A DNA stretch of 25,320 bases from MD308 sp051888795 (GTDB lineage Bacteria; Bacillota; Clostridia; Lachnospirales; Lachnospiraceae). The stretch is from contig JBJFCD010000009.1 of NCBI GenBank assembly GCA_051888795.1, forward strand, positions 1 to 25,320, in the 5' to 3' direction. Shown here one piece after another: positions 15,414 to 23,930 of this stretch. The position numbers were made by a program, and so were the translations under genes. Position 1 is the first letter of the stretch, and each line of letters starts with the position of its first letter. A model generated the notes under the pieces. It did no database searches. It worked only from the letters and a program-made list of their open reading frames with translations, and was not told the origin of the DNA.

Positions 15414-16073
15414 TCAAATACGCCTCAGGACATTTTTCGAAGCCAGAGGTTCATATATGTTCCTGTCAAGTATACCACAATCTATCTCCTTCTGATATGA
15501 TTTTACTCTCGGAGGCGCTTTGGAAGAAACAACACCATAATTATCAAACCGCACTGTAATCTTTGAAAACGGAAGAGGAATCCGATAATGATCCCAGCGG
15601 TGACTTAGTATTATTTTCCCTGAATAATCAAGCGTCACCCCCACAAGAGGAGTCTTTCCGTGTTCTGACAGGAAAAATGTGGTCTTCTTCGGAACATGCC
15701 TTGGTCCCAACGGTCCGTCCATGGCAATGGCAACACTGTTTTTTTGTTCATCCAGATGATTTAAAATGTCCCTGAGAAGCCCTATATTGCGAAACCCATA
15801 TCCCATTCTGATTGCTTCTCCACCACATTTTTCCACAGTATATTGAATATAGTCCCCTCTACCGTCCCCAGTTACAAGAACAGCAACCTTTTCACCTTTT
15901 TCAGACACCTTCTTTAAGATCAGGTTCATTATAAAACTGTCTTCATGCCAGAAACCTATGACCTGATTCGTTTTAAAACGCTCCGGAAACTGCCAATCTA
16001 TTTTCACTGTTTTTTCCAGAATCTTCAGATACGAATAGAAGATTCTAGACAGCATCTGCTTTCCGACACTCAT
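15414..16073 (-). CDS. DUF374 lysophospholipid acyltransferase-like protein
   Basis: A 219-residue protein of the DUF374/COG2121 group, which is related to PlsC/LpxL-like acyltransferases. Visible family blocks: IGFWHEDSFIMNL (candidate catalytic histidine H43), GDGRGDYIQY, CGGEAIRMGYGFRN, AIAMDGPLGPRHVPKKTT and GVTLDYSGKIILSHRWDHY. The acceptor lipid is not known for this group. The start at 16073 follows GAGGAGGGG; the upstream ATG 16094 contains that site. It overlaps the glycosyltransferase gene by 29 bases, which with the coupling suggests a shared lipid pathway. Confidence 0.85.
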   Translation of the reverse strand: MSVGKQMLSRIFYSYLKILEKTVKIDWQFPERFKTNQVIGFWHEDSFIMNLILKKVSEKGEKVAVLVTGDGRGDYIQYTVEKCGGEAIRMGYGFRNIGLLRDILNHLDEQKNSVAIAMDGPLGPRHVPKKTTFFLSEHGKTPLVGVTLDYSGKIILSHRWDHYRIPLPFSKITVRFDNYGVVSSKAPPRVKSYQKEIDCGILDRNIYEPLASKNVLRRI

Positions 16074-17295
16074 ATCTGTATCCCCTCCTCTCATAATTGT
16101 TCCACCATACTTCTATTGCAGATTCATATCCAGCCACTGCCTGTTTCGCCACCTTATTGATTTCATAATCCCTAGCTGTAGCTAGTGCCTCTTCGCCCAT
16201 CTTTTTTCTCATCTCTTCATTAACCAACACCCTGCCTGTCACTTCTGCAAAAGTTTTTGTATCTTCTGCTGTCATAAATCCATTTGTACCATTTTTTACA
16301 ATATCTCTGACCCCACAGGCTTTTACTGCCACCACCGGAAGTCCGGCTGCCATAGCCTCTGAAAGGACGATTCCCTGTGTCTCCGATTTGGAACTAAAGA
16401 CGAACAAATCACTGGCTCCAAGATAATGGCGGATTTCTTTATTCGGAATCGCTCCGGTAAAAAGCACCCTTTGTTCTAACCCTATTTTTCTTACATAGTC
16501 CTGAAGGGCATTTTTCTCACCGCCATCGCCAATAATGATCACTTTGAAAGTTCCGTTAAGAGATTGATCCAACTGGCTGATACTATCCAGAAGGAAATAC
16601 AGGTTCTTCTCCTTTTCCAGTCTTGAAACTGTACAGAGCAAGTATTTTTCATCTTTCAGATACTTTTTTCTTATTTTTTTAATCTTTTCGAAATCTTTTT
16701 TATAAGCCTCTTTAGAAAGCCCTGTAGGAAGTACCTGCACGATGGGAACATCCTTTTGCCTTAGAAGTTCCTCTTTCATATCCTTGGACGGTGCAAAAAC
16801 AAGGCTGCAATGCTTCATAAAATGATTCAAATAGATCGGAAGCAGATCTTTTACTGTTTGCTGCATCTTTCCTGTAAGTTCACAGTTTTGTTTCTGAAAT
16901 GGTTTCAGATAATGCAGATACTCCTCATACCGTGTGTGATAGGTAAATACCAAAGGTATATGATATTTCCGACTCAATAATACTGCCACATTTCCAATTC
17001 CGAATGGATGCTGTACATGAATGACATCAAACTTTCTCTGTGCAAATTCCGTTTCTATCCTTCTGTCTAAAACATCCGGAATAGCCATACCGTTTCTAAA
17101 GCGCCTGTGAAAAGAATGATAACGAATGGTTTCACACACTTCACTTGCTTCTTTTTGTTTCCCTTCTACATAAGCCGGAGCAAAAATCACCACCTCATGT
17201 CCCAGATCCTTAAGTCCTTTGGAAAGCCTTTCAATAGAAATCGGAACTCCACCTACAAACGGCAGATAATTGTTCGTGAACATTGCAATCTTCAT
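16045..17295 (-). CDS. GT4 glycosyltransferase, diacylglycerol glucosyltransferase-like
   Basis: A 416-residue GT-B enzyme. The N-terminal MKIAMFTNNYLPFVGGVPIS, LSKGLKDLGHEVVIFAP and HVQHPFGIGNVA are the GT4 acceptor half; the C-terminal half has the donor-site SETQGIVLSEAMAAGLPVVA (E-x7-E). This pattern closely resembles 1,2-diacylglycerol 3-glucosyltransferases that make glycolipid anchors for lipoteichoic acid in Firmicutes. That activity is inference; other GT4 acceptors are possible. The start at 17295 follows AGGAGG 8 bases upstream. It is 14 bases after dedA. Confidence 0.88.
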   Translation of the reverse strand: MKIAMFTNNYLPFVGGVPISIERLSKGLKDLGHEVVIFAPAYVEGKQKEASEVCETIRYHSFHRRFRNGMAIPDVLDRRIETEFAQRKFDVIHVQHPFGIGNVAVLLSRKYHIPLVFTYHTRYEEYLHYLKPFQKQNCELTGKMQQTVKDLLPIYLNHFMKHCSLVFAPSKDMKEELLRQKDVPIVQVLPTGLSKEAYKKDFEKIKKIRKKYLKDEKYLLCTVSRLEKEKNLYFLLDSISQLDQSLNGTFKVIIIGDGGEKNALQDYVRKIGLEQRVLFTGAIPNKEIRHYLGASDLFVFSSKSETQGIVLSEAMAAGLPVVAVKACGVRDIVKNGTNGFMTAEDTKTFAEVTGRVLVNEEMRKKMGEEALATARDYEINKVAKQAVAGYESAIEVWWNNYERRGYRYECRKADAV

Positions 17296-17309
17296 CTTTC
17301 TTTCCTCCT

Positions 17310-17828
17310 TTAACCAAGCTGTCCAAGCAACTGCCACACTGTATCTCCCATGAAATAACCAGCTCCCACAAAAGCAAGGTTCCACAGGAAAACTCCAAGC
17401 ACCGAACTAACGGTATATCTTGCAAAACCAAGTCCAACAATTCCTGCAGGTATGGATATCAATGTCCGAAGCATAGGAATCAGTTTACTGACAAACACCC
17501 CATAAGCCCCTTTCTTACGGATCACCTCCAGATTCTTTTCAATCAACTCTCTCTGCTTTGGAAATTTCTTCACATAAAACCGAAAGAATCTCTCACCACC
17601 GAATCTTCCAAGGAAATATAAGATCCAGCTTCCAAGAAGTCCTGCCGCAACCGAAAGGATCATCACAAATGCAAAACCAATGTTCCCTCTTGCTGCCCAA
17701 ATCCCCGCGAGCGGCATGATCACCCCTGCCGGGAAACCCGGAAGATTCATGTATTCAAGTAAAACAATCAGGAAAATGAATGATGCGCCATACTCCGCAA
17801 AATATCTTGAAAGCTCCTGTATATCCAT
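17310..17828 (-). CDS. DedA-family membrane protein
   Basis: A 172-residue integral membrane protein with four to five hydrophobic segments. The DedA/VTT signature is present: FPAGVIMPLAG, ILYFLGRFGGERFF and KLIPMLRTLISIPAGIVGLG with its conserved arginine and proline. DedA proteins are lipid carrier/transporters of the cytoplasmic membrane; several flip undecaprenyl phosphate or phosphatidylethanolamine, but which applies is not visible. The start at 17828 follows GGTGGAG. It heads the envelope operon. A TATACT sits about 40 bases upstream without a good -35, so the promoter is unassigned. Confidence 0.9.
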   Translation of the reverse strand: MDIQELSRYFAEYGASFIFLIVLLEYMNLPGFPAGVIMPLAGIWAARGNIGFAFVMILSVAAGLLGSWILYFLGRFGGERFFRFYVKKFPKQRELIEKNLEVIRKKGAYGVFVSKLIPMLRTLISIPAGIVGLGFARYTVSSVLGVFLWNLAFVGAGYFMGDTVWQLLGQLG

Positions 17829-17920
17829 GATACTCCACCTCTTTTCATGGATAAGTATAGGGAAAGAATCTTAAGAGAGAAGAAGAGAAAAACGAAAGAT
17901 TTTCTAAAGAATGGTATACA

Positions 17921-17994
17921 AAAAGAGAAAGCTATATGTCCTCGCTCCGAGGCTATCGCTTAACCTCCGCTACGGACATATAGTTTTCTCTTTT
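17921..17994 (-). terminator. Long hairpin after the dehydrogenase gene
   Basis: A 21-bp stem (17921-17941 with 17974-17994, one G-T pair) encloses a 32-base loop, unusually long. The flanks are A- and T-rich in both directions, so it may be a bidirectional terminator. It lies 18 bases past the dehydrogenase stop. The stem ends in TATATGTCC and the loop holds CGGAGGTTAAGCGATAGCC; the style suggests a dispersed repeat, but no second copy is in this window. Confidence 0.7.
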
Positions 17995-18012
17995 GTTGTG
18001 TGCTGATTTCCA

Positions 18013-19125
18013 CTACTCAAATGGGAATTTAAACTGGCTTAGGCCGAGTTCATCTCTCATTGCGATGAATTCTTTCTGCACTGCTTCTCCAACCGGCACG
18101 CCTTTATCCTTTCTGAACTGCCAGATTTCATATTCTTTTTCTCCGGCTGTGTAAATACGGTCTTGCCCCGGTGCTTTTTCTGATGAGCGAAGCTGTCTTA
18201 AGATTTCCCCAGCCGTCTTTTTGAAGCTGTCTGCTCCCATAAATGCTTCTGTATCGATTGCTATAAAGAAATGTCCCAGCGGATACGGAATCTTATTTCC
18301 TTCCTCATCTTTTCCTGACAGCATCTTAAGGAAGCTTCCTGCCTGCAGTGCGGCAGAAAGGATCTCCACAACTGTCGCATAGCCGTATCCTTTATAACCC
18401 GCCAGTTCTTCACCGATTCCTCCAAGAGGTGCAAGTGCTGCCTTCCCACAGTTTAAATCCTTAAGAATCTGCTCGCTGTCAGTCAGTGCGTTGCCATCGC
18501 GTCCAATGACCATCCCTTTCGGCGTATCCATGTGATTTCTTGCATAAAACTCAATCTTTCCGCGCTGTGAGATGGATGTTGCACAGTCCAGCACAAATGG
18601 AAACGGCTCATCCGTTGGAATTCCAAATGTAATAGGATTTGTACCAAGCATATTTTCCACACCGAATGTCGGTGCGATGGATGGCCTTGCATTTGTTCCT
18701 GTAATTCCAACCATATTGTTTTTTGTGCACATAGTTGCATAATAACCGGCAATTCCATAATGTGTAGAGTTGCGAACCGCTACCATACCCATGCCATATG
18801 CTTTTGCCTTATCAATAGCAAGCTGCATCGCCTTTTTTCCGATGACCATTCCGATTCCGTTATGTCCATCTACAACGGCTGTTGTCGGTGTCTCTTTTAT
18901 AATCTCATATTCTGTCACCGGATTTAAAACTCCATCCTTGATCCGGTCTATATAAATGGGTTTAAACCGGTTACATCCGTGGCTCTCAATGCCTCTTCTG
19001 TCGCTTTCCAAAAGAACATCCGCACACACCTGGGCATCTTCCGTAGGAACTCCATACTTTTCAAAAACTGCCACCATAAAATCCTCTGCCAGTTTCCAGT
19101 CTATAAATGGCCTTGTCTCCTGCAT
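18013..19125 (-). CDS. LDH2-family (malate/lactate/ureidoglycolate) dehydrogenase
   Basis: A 370-residue NAD(P)-dependent 2-hydroxyacid/2-oxoacid oxidoreductase of the Ldh_2/MDH family (COG2055), a fold unrelated to ordinary malate dehydrogenase. Typical segments are DRRGIESHGCNRF, the substrate-site NSTHYGIAGYYA, GTNPITFGIP and ELAGYKGYGYATVVEIL. Members act on malate, L-sulfolactate, ureidoglycolate or delta-piperideine carboxylate; the sequence alone does not choose. The start at 19125 follows GGGGGAAAAGG; ATG 19170 lies inside an inverted repeat and lacks a site. It is downstream of the GNAT gene, possibly in one operon. Confidence 0.88.
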   Translation of the reverse strand: MQETRPFIDWKLAEDFMVAVFEKYGVPTEDAQVCADVLLESDRRGIESHGCNRFKPIYIDRIKDGVLNPVTEYEIIKETPTTAVVDGHNGIGMVIGKKAMQLAIDKAKAYGMGMVAVRNSTHYGIAGYYATMCTKNNMVGITGTNARPSIAPTFGVENMLGTNPITFGIPTDEPFPFVLDCATSISQRGKIEFYARNHMDTPKGMVIGRDGNALTDSEQILKDLNCGKAALAPLGGIGEELAGYKGYGYATVVEILSAALQAGSFLKMLSGKDEEGNKIPYPLGHFFIAIDTEAFMGADSFKKTAGEILRQLRSSEKAPGQDRIYTAGEKEYEIWQFRKDKGVPVGEAVQKEFIAMRDELGLSQFKFPFE

Positions 19126-19154
19126 CACCTTTTCCCCCTTTTCTTTTTCATGAT

Positions 19155-19175
19155 ACGGTATAAAATTCATACCGT
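19155..19175. repeat. Short inverted repeat between GNAT and dehydrogenase genes
   Basis: ACGGTAT (19155-19161) and ATACCGT (19169-19175) are 7-base arms 7 bases apart. It could be an operator or a small mRNA hairpin; the arms are too short and AT-rich for a terminator. Confidence 0.45.
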
Positions 19176-19180
19176 TTTAT

Positions 19181-20194
19181 CTACACAACTTCATTTAAAT
19201 AAATCTTTGAGAGAGGTATGATTTTCTCCAACTCACCTTTCATACGCTCAGACATCGTAACCCCATCTTCCTCACACACTTCGTCTACTGTCTTTGCACC
19301 AAAAAGGAAACTTGCCAGCGCCGCAACTGTCATTGTTCCTTCACTATTCTCCGGTTTACTGTCCATCAGCATCACACCGGAAAATTCCGTGCCTGTGATC
19401 ACAACGACACGATTATTCTCTTCAATGATAGGATCTGTGATCTGAAAGCAGACCGCCATAAGACTTTTTACTTTCATAGCCATGAGCATTCTTCTCACAT
19501 CTACAATCCGAACCATCATCTTTGGCTTTTCATGCTCCTCTTCAGGTACTGAGATAAGACAATCTGCAATCTCTCCGCCTTTTCGCATAATCATCAGTTT
19601 CCCACTGTCGCTCTGATACTCTTTGATCAGTCTTTCATAATAATCTTTCGAACGGTTTGCGTACACCTGAAACCGTTCGGAAAGCCTCGCATTTGCCCAC
19701 TCTGCTAAACTCTCACAATCTTCATCGGTTGCTGCGCTCACTGAAACTTCCGAGTCACATATTTCGCCAATCATATTTCTTTCTTCATTATAGTATCTTC
19801 TTTCCTGCTCGTAGACAGTCCGGAAATCATGGGGAAGATAAATACTCTCCGCTGCCGGCATTAAAAATGTAAAGGTCTGTCCTTCCTTATACATATCTCG
19901 AAGAGAACATTTTAAAAGCTCTGCCATATATCCTCGCCTGCGATATTCTGTCTGAGTCGCGACTGCTACAATATAATTTGCATCCTTTTTTGTGCCGTTC
20001 ACCATAAGCTCATAAGGATTCAGATGGAGCATAGCGCGGATCTCTCCATCCTCTTCTACCACATAGATCTGATTATCCTTTGTCTTTTCCGTATAATAAT
20101 AGTCCACAAAATTTTTACTGTCTTCCGAAAAAATCTCTTCATATAAAAATCTTGTACTGTTATTCTCGCTTTTTTCCAGCTTTCTTATTACCAT
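19181..20194 (-). CDS. Eis-like GNAT N-acetyltransferase
   Basis: A 337-residue protein with an N-terminal GNAT domain (AMLHLNPYELMVNG, then the acetyl-CoA-binding VATQTEYRRRGYMAELL) and a second, degenerate GNAT-like half, ending in an SCP2-like domain (PENSEGTMTVAALASFLFGA). That order is the Eis/COG4552 architecture, in which some members acetylate aminoglycosides or peptides. The substrate here is unknown. The only upstream ribosome site, GGGAG, is about 12 bases from ATG 20194, rather far, so expression may be low or coupled. It follows ispF by 39 bases. Confidence 0.82.
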   Translation of the reverse strand: MVIRKLEKSENNSTRFLYEEIFSEDSKNFVDYYYTEKTKDNQIYVVEEDGEIRAMLHLNPYELMVNGTKKDANYIVAVATQTEYRRRGYMAELLKCSLRDMYKEGQTFTFLMPAAESIYLPHDFRTVYEQERRYYNEERNMIGEICDSEVSVSAATDEDCESLAEWANARLSERFQVYANRSKDYYERLIKEYQSDSGKLMIMRKGGEIADCLISVPEEEHEKPKMMVRIVDVRRMLMAMKVKSLMAVCFQITDPIIEENNRVVVITGTEFSGVMLMDSKPENSEGTMTVAALASFLFGAKTVDEVCEEDGVTMSERMKGELEKIIPLSKIYLNEVV

Positions 20195-20233
20195 CGTTCT
20201 TGTATACTCCCTGCTACATTCTTACAATAGTTC

Positions 20234-20788
20234 TTACTCAATATCTGTGTGTGGACATCCGCTGCATCCTGCACATCCATTCGTTCCATCCGGTCCCACT
20301 GCATAACTGTAGTTTGCAATGGTCTCAAGACAAGCGATTGCCTGAGAAGAGATTCCTTCTCCTGTTCCTGTAAATCCAAGCCCTTCCTCTGTCGTAGCCT
20401 TGATATTAATCTGGTCAACGTCAATCTTTAATGCTTCTGCAACGTTTTTTCTCATCTGCTCAATATGAGGAGCCATCTTAGGACGCTGCGCAATAATTGT
20501 AGCATCAATATTTCCGATCACATAAAGCTTTTCATCGATCAGTCGTCCCACATGTTCCAAAAGTTTAATACTGGAAATGCCCTTATATGCAGGGTCTGTA
20601 TCCGGAAAATGTTTTCCGATATCCCCCAGAGCAGCTGCTCCCAAAAGTGCATCCATAATCGCATGTAAAAGCACATCTGCATCCGAATGTCCCAGCAAGC
20701 CTTTCTCATATGGAATCTTCACTCCGCCAAGAATCAAATCTCTGCCTTCTACCAGTTTATGGACATCATAACCCATTCCAATCCGCAT
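20234..20788 (-). CDS. ispF: 2-C-methyl-D-erythritol 2,4-cyclodiphosphate synthase with Cys tail
   Basis: A 184-residue enzyme of the MEP isoprenoid pathway that cyclises CDP-ME 2-phosphate with loss of CMP. Metal ligands D8 and H10 (GMGYDVH) are followed by GHSDADVLLHAIMDALLGA, DIGKHFPDTD and ATTEEGLGFTGTGEGI, all in place. Length beyond the usual 155-160 is due to a 26-residue tail containing CAGCSGC (C172, C175, C178), not part of the known trimer. The start at 20788 follows AAAGGGG; an upstream in-frame ATG at 20812 has no site. Confidence 0.94.
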   Translation of the reverse strand: MRIGMGYDVHKLVEGRDLILGGVKIPYEKGLLGHSDADVLLHAIMDALLGAAALGDIGKHFPDTDPAYKGISSIKLLEHVGRLIDEKLYVIGNIDATIIAQRPKMAPHIEQMRKNVAEALKIDVDQINIKATTEEGLGFTGTGEGISSQAIACLETIANYSYAVGPDGTNGCAGCSGCPHTDIE

Positions 20789-20836
20789 AATATCTATCCC
20801 CTTTTCTTTCAATATTGTTTTCTGCCTTTATTTTTT

Positions 20837-20865
20837 ATCATAGCCCAAAAGAAGTCAGATTACAA
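20837..20865 (-). promoter_or_regulatory. Possible promoter of ispF
   Basis: TTGTAA (20860-20865) and TATGAT (20837-20842) with a 17-base spacer on the minus strand. It overlaps the terminator hairpin of the upstream cluster, its -35 lying in the loop. The -35 is only a 4/6 match. Confidence 0.4.
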
Positions 20866-20882
20866 CTATTCTGACTTCTTTT
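20847..20882 (-). terminator. Terminator of the corrinoid cluster
   Basis: A perfect 13-bp stem (20847-20859 with 20870-20882, AAAAGAAGTCAGA) has a 10-base loop, 18 bases after the last gene. Each side carries A or T runs, so it may work both ways. Confidence 0.85.
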
Positions 20883-20900
20883 CCTCTCCGGTATAAATAT

Positions 20901-21302
20901 CTAATCCTCAATCTCCTGCTCAAGTTTCTCCTTTTTCTTTTTATAAAAATGTGTCAGTACTGTCAGTACTCCAAAACATACAACCGTAATAAATACAAAA
21001 AAGAAGACTCCTGCTAAAATTGCTGCTTTCAGTGCCCCATACTGATAATAATTCCCGATGATCAATGCCACAGAAAATATTGCAGAACCGATAAGACTGA
21101 CTGCAAGATTTGCTTTCGGTGTTGCCGGTATTCTGCGATCCCAGATTCCCTTTTTGATAGAAGCACTCACAGAATAAATACTTACGATCATCAAAATGAT
21201 TGTCTCACCAAAGGGATTTCCAATCCCTGCAAACGATTGCACAACAATAGCGATCACCAAACCAAAAAACGTAATCCAAAAGCTGTTTTTCTCAATATTC
21301 AT
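20901..21302 (-). CDS. Small integral membrane protein of unknown function
   Basis: A 133-residue protein with about four hydrophobic segments (WITFFGLVIAIVVQSFAGI, ETIILMIVSIYSVSASI, NLAVSLIGSAIFSVALIIG, AAILAGVFFFVFITVVCFG) and a charged C-terminal tail KKKKEKLEQEIED. I do not recognise the family with confidence. Its ATG overlaps the stop of the RACo-type gene (TAATG) and has no ribosome site of its own, so it is translated by coupling. It is the last gene of the corrinoid cluster before the terminator, but a role in methyl transfer is not shown. Confidence 0.75.
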   Translation of the reverse strand: MNIEKNSFWITFFGLVIAIVVQSFAGIGNPFGETIILMIVSIYSVSASIKKGIWDRRIPATPKANLAVSLIGSAIFSVALIIGNYYQYGALKAAILAGVFFFVFITVVCFGVLTVLTHFYKKKKEKLEQEIED

Positions 21303-22900
21303 TAAAATTCCGGAAATATCATACTCTCCGCAAATATTCTCTCATAGTTTTCTGTCTCTGCAAGTTCCATATATTCCATCTCTTTTACCAGTTCCTCCAC
21401 TTCCGCCTTAATCTTTTCTGACATGAGTGTCATATACGCACCTGCTTTGGAGGAATTGCCAACATACACTAGTTTCTCTTCCACTTCCTTTGGAAGGATT
21501 CCTGTTCCAGTCAGTGACTCTGCCGGAAGATGAGCACCAAACTGCCCAGCAATCATAACTTTGTCAAGTTCTTCCATCCCAATTCCTGCTTTATCAAGAA
21601 GTGCTGTGAATCCGGAAAGAATCGCCCCTTTAGCCAGCTGCACCTGACGAACGTCTCCCTGGGTGACAATAATTTCCGGTTCTTCACAAAGCACAAATTC
21701 CCTTTTTGTTCCATTAAGGCGAATCAACGGATAACGGTAATCTGTTTCCTTAAGCTTGTCTTTCTTAATAAATACTCCTGTCTTTTTTACAATCCCTGTT
21801 CTGAGGAGTTCTTTTACCACCGACAAAATTCCGCTTCCGCAGATTCCGGCAGGCTTCTCTCCCCCGATAATCGTTAACTTAATTCCATCTTCTTCAATCT
21901 GTACATCTTCAATAGCGCCTTCAGCCGCACGCATACCTGAACTGATATTCATTCCTTCCAGAGCTGGACCGGCAGCACAGGAGCAACAAAGTAACCGCCC
22001 ATTATTTGCCAGCACAATCTCACCATTGGTTCCGATGTCAATGAAAAGAACATTTCCGGTTTCCTTTTTGAGCTGACACACATAAGCCCCGGCAACAATG
22101 TCTGCGCCAATATAGGCAGACACCTGAGGAAGACAATAGAGAATGGTATCCTCACCTGCTTTAAGTCCAATCTCTTTGGCCAACAGTTTCTGGGCTTCCA
22201 GAAATTCCGGCTTATAAGGCGCTTTTCCAATAGACCTTGCATCCACGCCAAGAAGCATATGCATCATGGTACAGTTGGCCGCAACATCAATCTCTACAAT
22301 CTCATTTTGGTCCACCGACTCTTTTTTACATACTTCTTTGATCATGTCATTCAAAGACTCAACGATTACTTTCTGAAGCTCACTGATTCCAGTGTCCGGA
22401 TGTTCATATTCATAAGTAATCCTTGTAAGTACATCCAATCCAAAATGTTTCTGCGCATTGATCATTGAGGCACTGGCAAGCTCTTTTCCGGTTCGCATAT
22501 CAATCAGAGAGGTCACTACCGTTGTCGTTCCGATATCCACTGCAATGCCATAGCCTCTGTCATGTGTATCTTTTTCAAATTCCGGCAGGATTCCTTCTGT
22601 TAATACTTTATGTTTTCGTTCTGTCTGGAGCAGTTCCACTGTCACATCACCCAGAATTTCTGTCAGACAGGACAGTCTTATCCCATTCTTTCTCTCTTCT
22701 GTGCCGACAAATTTTTTCTCTGTCTCAGACATTTCAGACACTTGTCCGGAAATAACCTTTACCTTGCATTTTCCGCAAACACCGGTCCCGTTACATGGAT
22801 TATCTACAAAAACACCTGCACCTAAAAGTGTTCTGAGGAGATTTGCATTTTCGTTACAATTAACTTTCTCTCCTGTTCCAAATATCATCACAGAAGGCAT
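21302..22900 (-). CDS. RACo-type corrinoid reductive activator (2Fe-2S, DUF4445/ASKHA)
   Basis: A 532-residue protein. The N-terminus is a plant-type 2Fe-2S ferredoxin domain with C36, C42, C45 and C78 (NPCNGTGVCGKC, then LSCLT). Next is an ASKHA ATPase (GIAVDIGTTTVVTSLID, DIGTNGEIVLANNGRLL, GICGSGILSVVKELL) of the DUF4445 group. RACo proteins reduce inactive Co(II) corrinoid to Co(I) with ATP, repairing accidental oxidation during methyl transfer. The start at 22900 follows AGGAGGAG, one base after the previous gene. The likely partner is the corrinoid protein encoded upstream. Confidence 0.92.
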   Translation of the reverse strand: MPSVMIFGTGEKVNCNENANLLRTLLGAGVFVDNPCNGTGVCGKCKVKVISGQVSEMSETEKKFVGTEERKNGIRLSCLTEILGDVTVELLQTERKHKVLTEGILPEFEKDTHDRGYGIAVDIGTTTVVTSLIDMRTGKELASASMINAQKHFGLDVLTRITYEYEHPDTGISELQKVIVESLNDMIKEVCKKESVDQNEIVEIDVAANCTMMHMLLGVDARSIGKAPYKPEFLEAQKLLAKEIGLKAGEDTILYCLPQVSAYIGADIVAGAYVCQLKKETGNVLFIDIGTNGEIVLANNGRLLCCSCAAGPALEGMNISSGMRAAEGAIEDVQIEEDGIKLTIIGGEKPAGICGSGILSVVKELLRTGIVKKTGVFIKKDKLKETDYRYPLIRLNGTKREFVLCEEPEIIVTQGDVRQVQLAKGAILSGFTALLDKAGIGMEELDKVMIAGQFGAHLPAESLTGTGILPKEVEEKLVYVGNSSKAGAYMTLMSEKIKAEVEELVKEMEYMELAETENYERIFAESMIFPEF

Positions 22901-22901
22901 C

Positions 22902-23918
22902 TTACATCTCCTCCTTCAGACATTCTAAAATGGCCTGTACATTTCCAAGGGGCGATTTCATCCCCAGGCCACAGGCCGGAGATACAATATCTGAACCGTT
23001 TTCCACGCAGCTTTTGGTAAGTGTCCGCACTCTTTCTTTATCTCCGAATTCCAATGCATATGTACTTACATTTCCCATCAGTACACGATTCTTCAGATGT
23101 GTTCTCGCTTCTTTCATAGGCACAATGGAGTCAAAACTAAGCACGTCGCTGTGAATTTCATCCACTTCCTTATATACCGGACTCATCTGTCCGCAAATAT
23201 GCACAATCGTTCCCATTTTCTCTTTCTGAAGAGCATCCAGAAGTTTATTGATATATGTCACAGCAAACTCTTTAAAATACTTTGGTCCTAAGATTTCTCC
23301 TGTACCGCTCGGATCAGAAATGGCAATTACATCTGCACCCGCTTCAATCTGTGCGCGTCCAAAAGTAATCAGTTGATCTGTAATAAATTCCATGTACTCA
23401 TGAGCCTCTTTATTCTTCTTACGAAGCTCTTTATAAAAGACTACCGGTTCCATCACAGAACTTGCAGTACTGATCGGTCCTGTGATATTACCTACAATCG
23501 GTACTACTTCTGTTTCCCCTTTTAAAATGCGAATGGCATCCAGAACAACCTTTGCGCGCCCTGAATGAATATCCACCGGAGTAAGTTTTCCAAAATCGCT
23601 GACCGTATCAATAACATACTCTATGACATGAGGCTCATAGACAAGAGAACCCATATCCACTTTTGCCCCCATTTCTTCTGCCTCAACAGTCATACAGAAA
23701 GGTACCCCATAATTTTCAAAGCAGCCTTTCTCATACACAGCTTTAGAAAGTTCTGCCATCTTTCTTGCATCTTTATGTGCTTCAGGAAGATATACCTGAA
23801 TCTTTTCCTGAAGCTCTTCGGTTACCATGTTCATCATACCCCCGGGACAGATACACGCAGGACGATCTGCATGGTTTCCTTCCATAATCATCTTTAATCG
23901 TTCTTTCGCAGTTAACAT
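22902..23918 (-). CDS. MtaA/CmuA-like methyltransferase of the UroD family
   Basis: A 338-residue TIM-barrel protein (LTAKERLKMIMEGNHADRP is the usual opening). Zinc ligands of the MtaA type are present: H240 and C242 (VHICGQ) and C316 (SPACGLG). MtaA moves a methyl group from a methyl-corrinoid protein to a thiol such as coenzyme M in methanogens. Bacterial relatives work with tetrahydrofolate or unknown acceptors, so the acceptor here is not assigned. The start at 23918 follows AGGAG. It is 12 bases from the corrinoid protein gene and one base from the RACo gene, a strong sign of a shared system. Confidence 0.9.
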   Translation of the reverse strand: MLTAKERLKMIMEGNHADRPACICPGGMMNMVTEELQEKIQVYLPEAHKDARKMAELSKAVYEKGCFENYGVPFCMTVEAEEMGAKVDMGSLVYEPHVIEYVIDTVSDFGKLTPVDIHSGRAKVVLDAIRILKGETEVVPIVGNITGPISTASSVMEPVVFYKELRKKNKEAHEYMEFITDQLITFGRAQIEAGADVIAISDPSGTGEILGPKYFKEFAVTYINKLLDALQKEKMGTIVHICGQMSPVYKEVDEIHSDVLSFDSIVPMKEARTHLKNRVLMGNVSTYALEFGDKERVRTLTKSCVENGSDIVSPACGLGMKSPLGNVQAILECLKEEM

Positions 23919-23930
23919 CCTTTTTAGCTC

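Noticed and set aside
22902..23918. Uroporphyrinogen decarboxylase (HemE) for heme synthesis
   Set aside because: The HxC...C zinc site and linkage to a corrinoid protein and RACo point to the MtaA-like branch; no heme genes are nearby.
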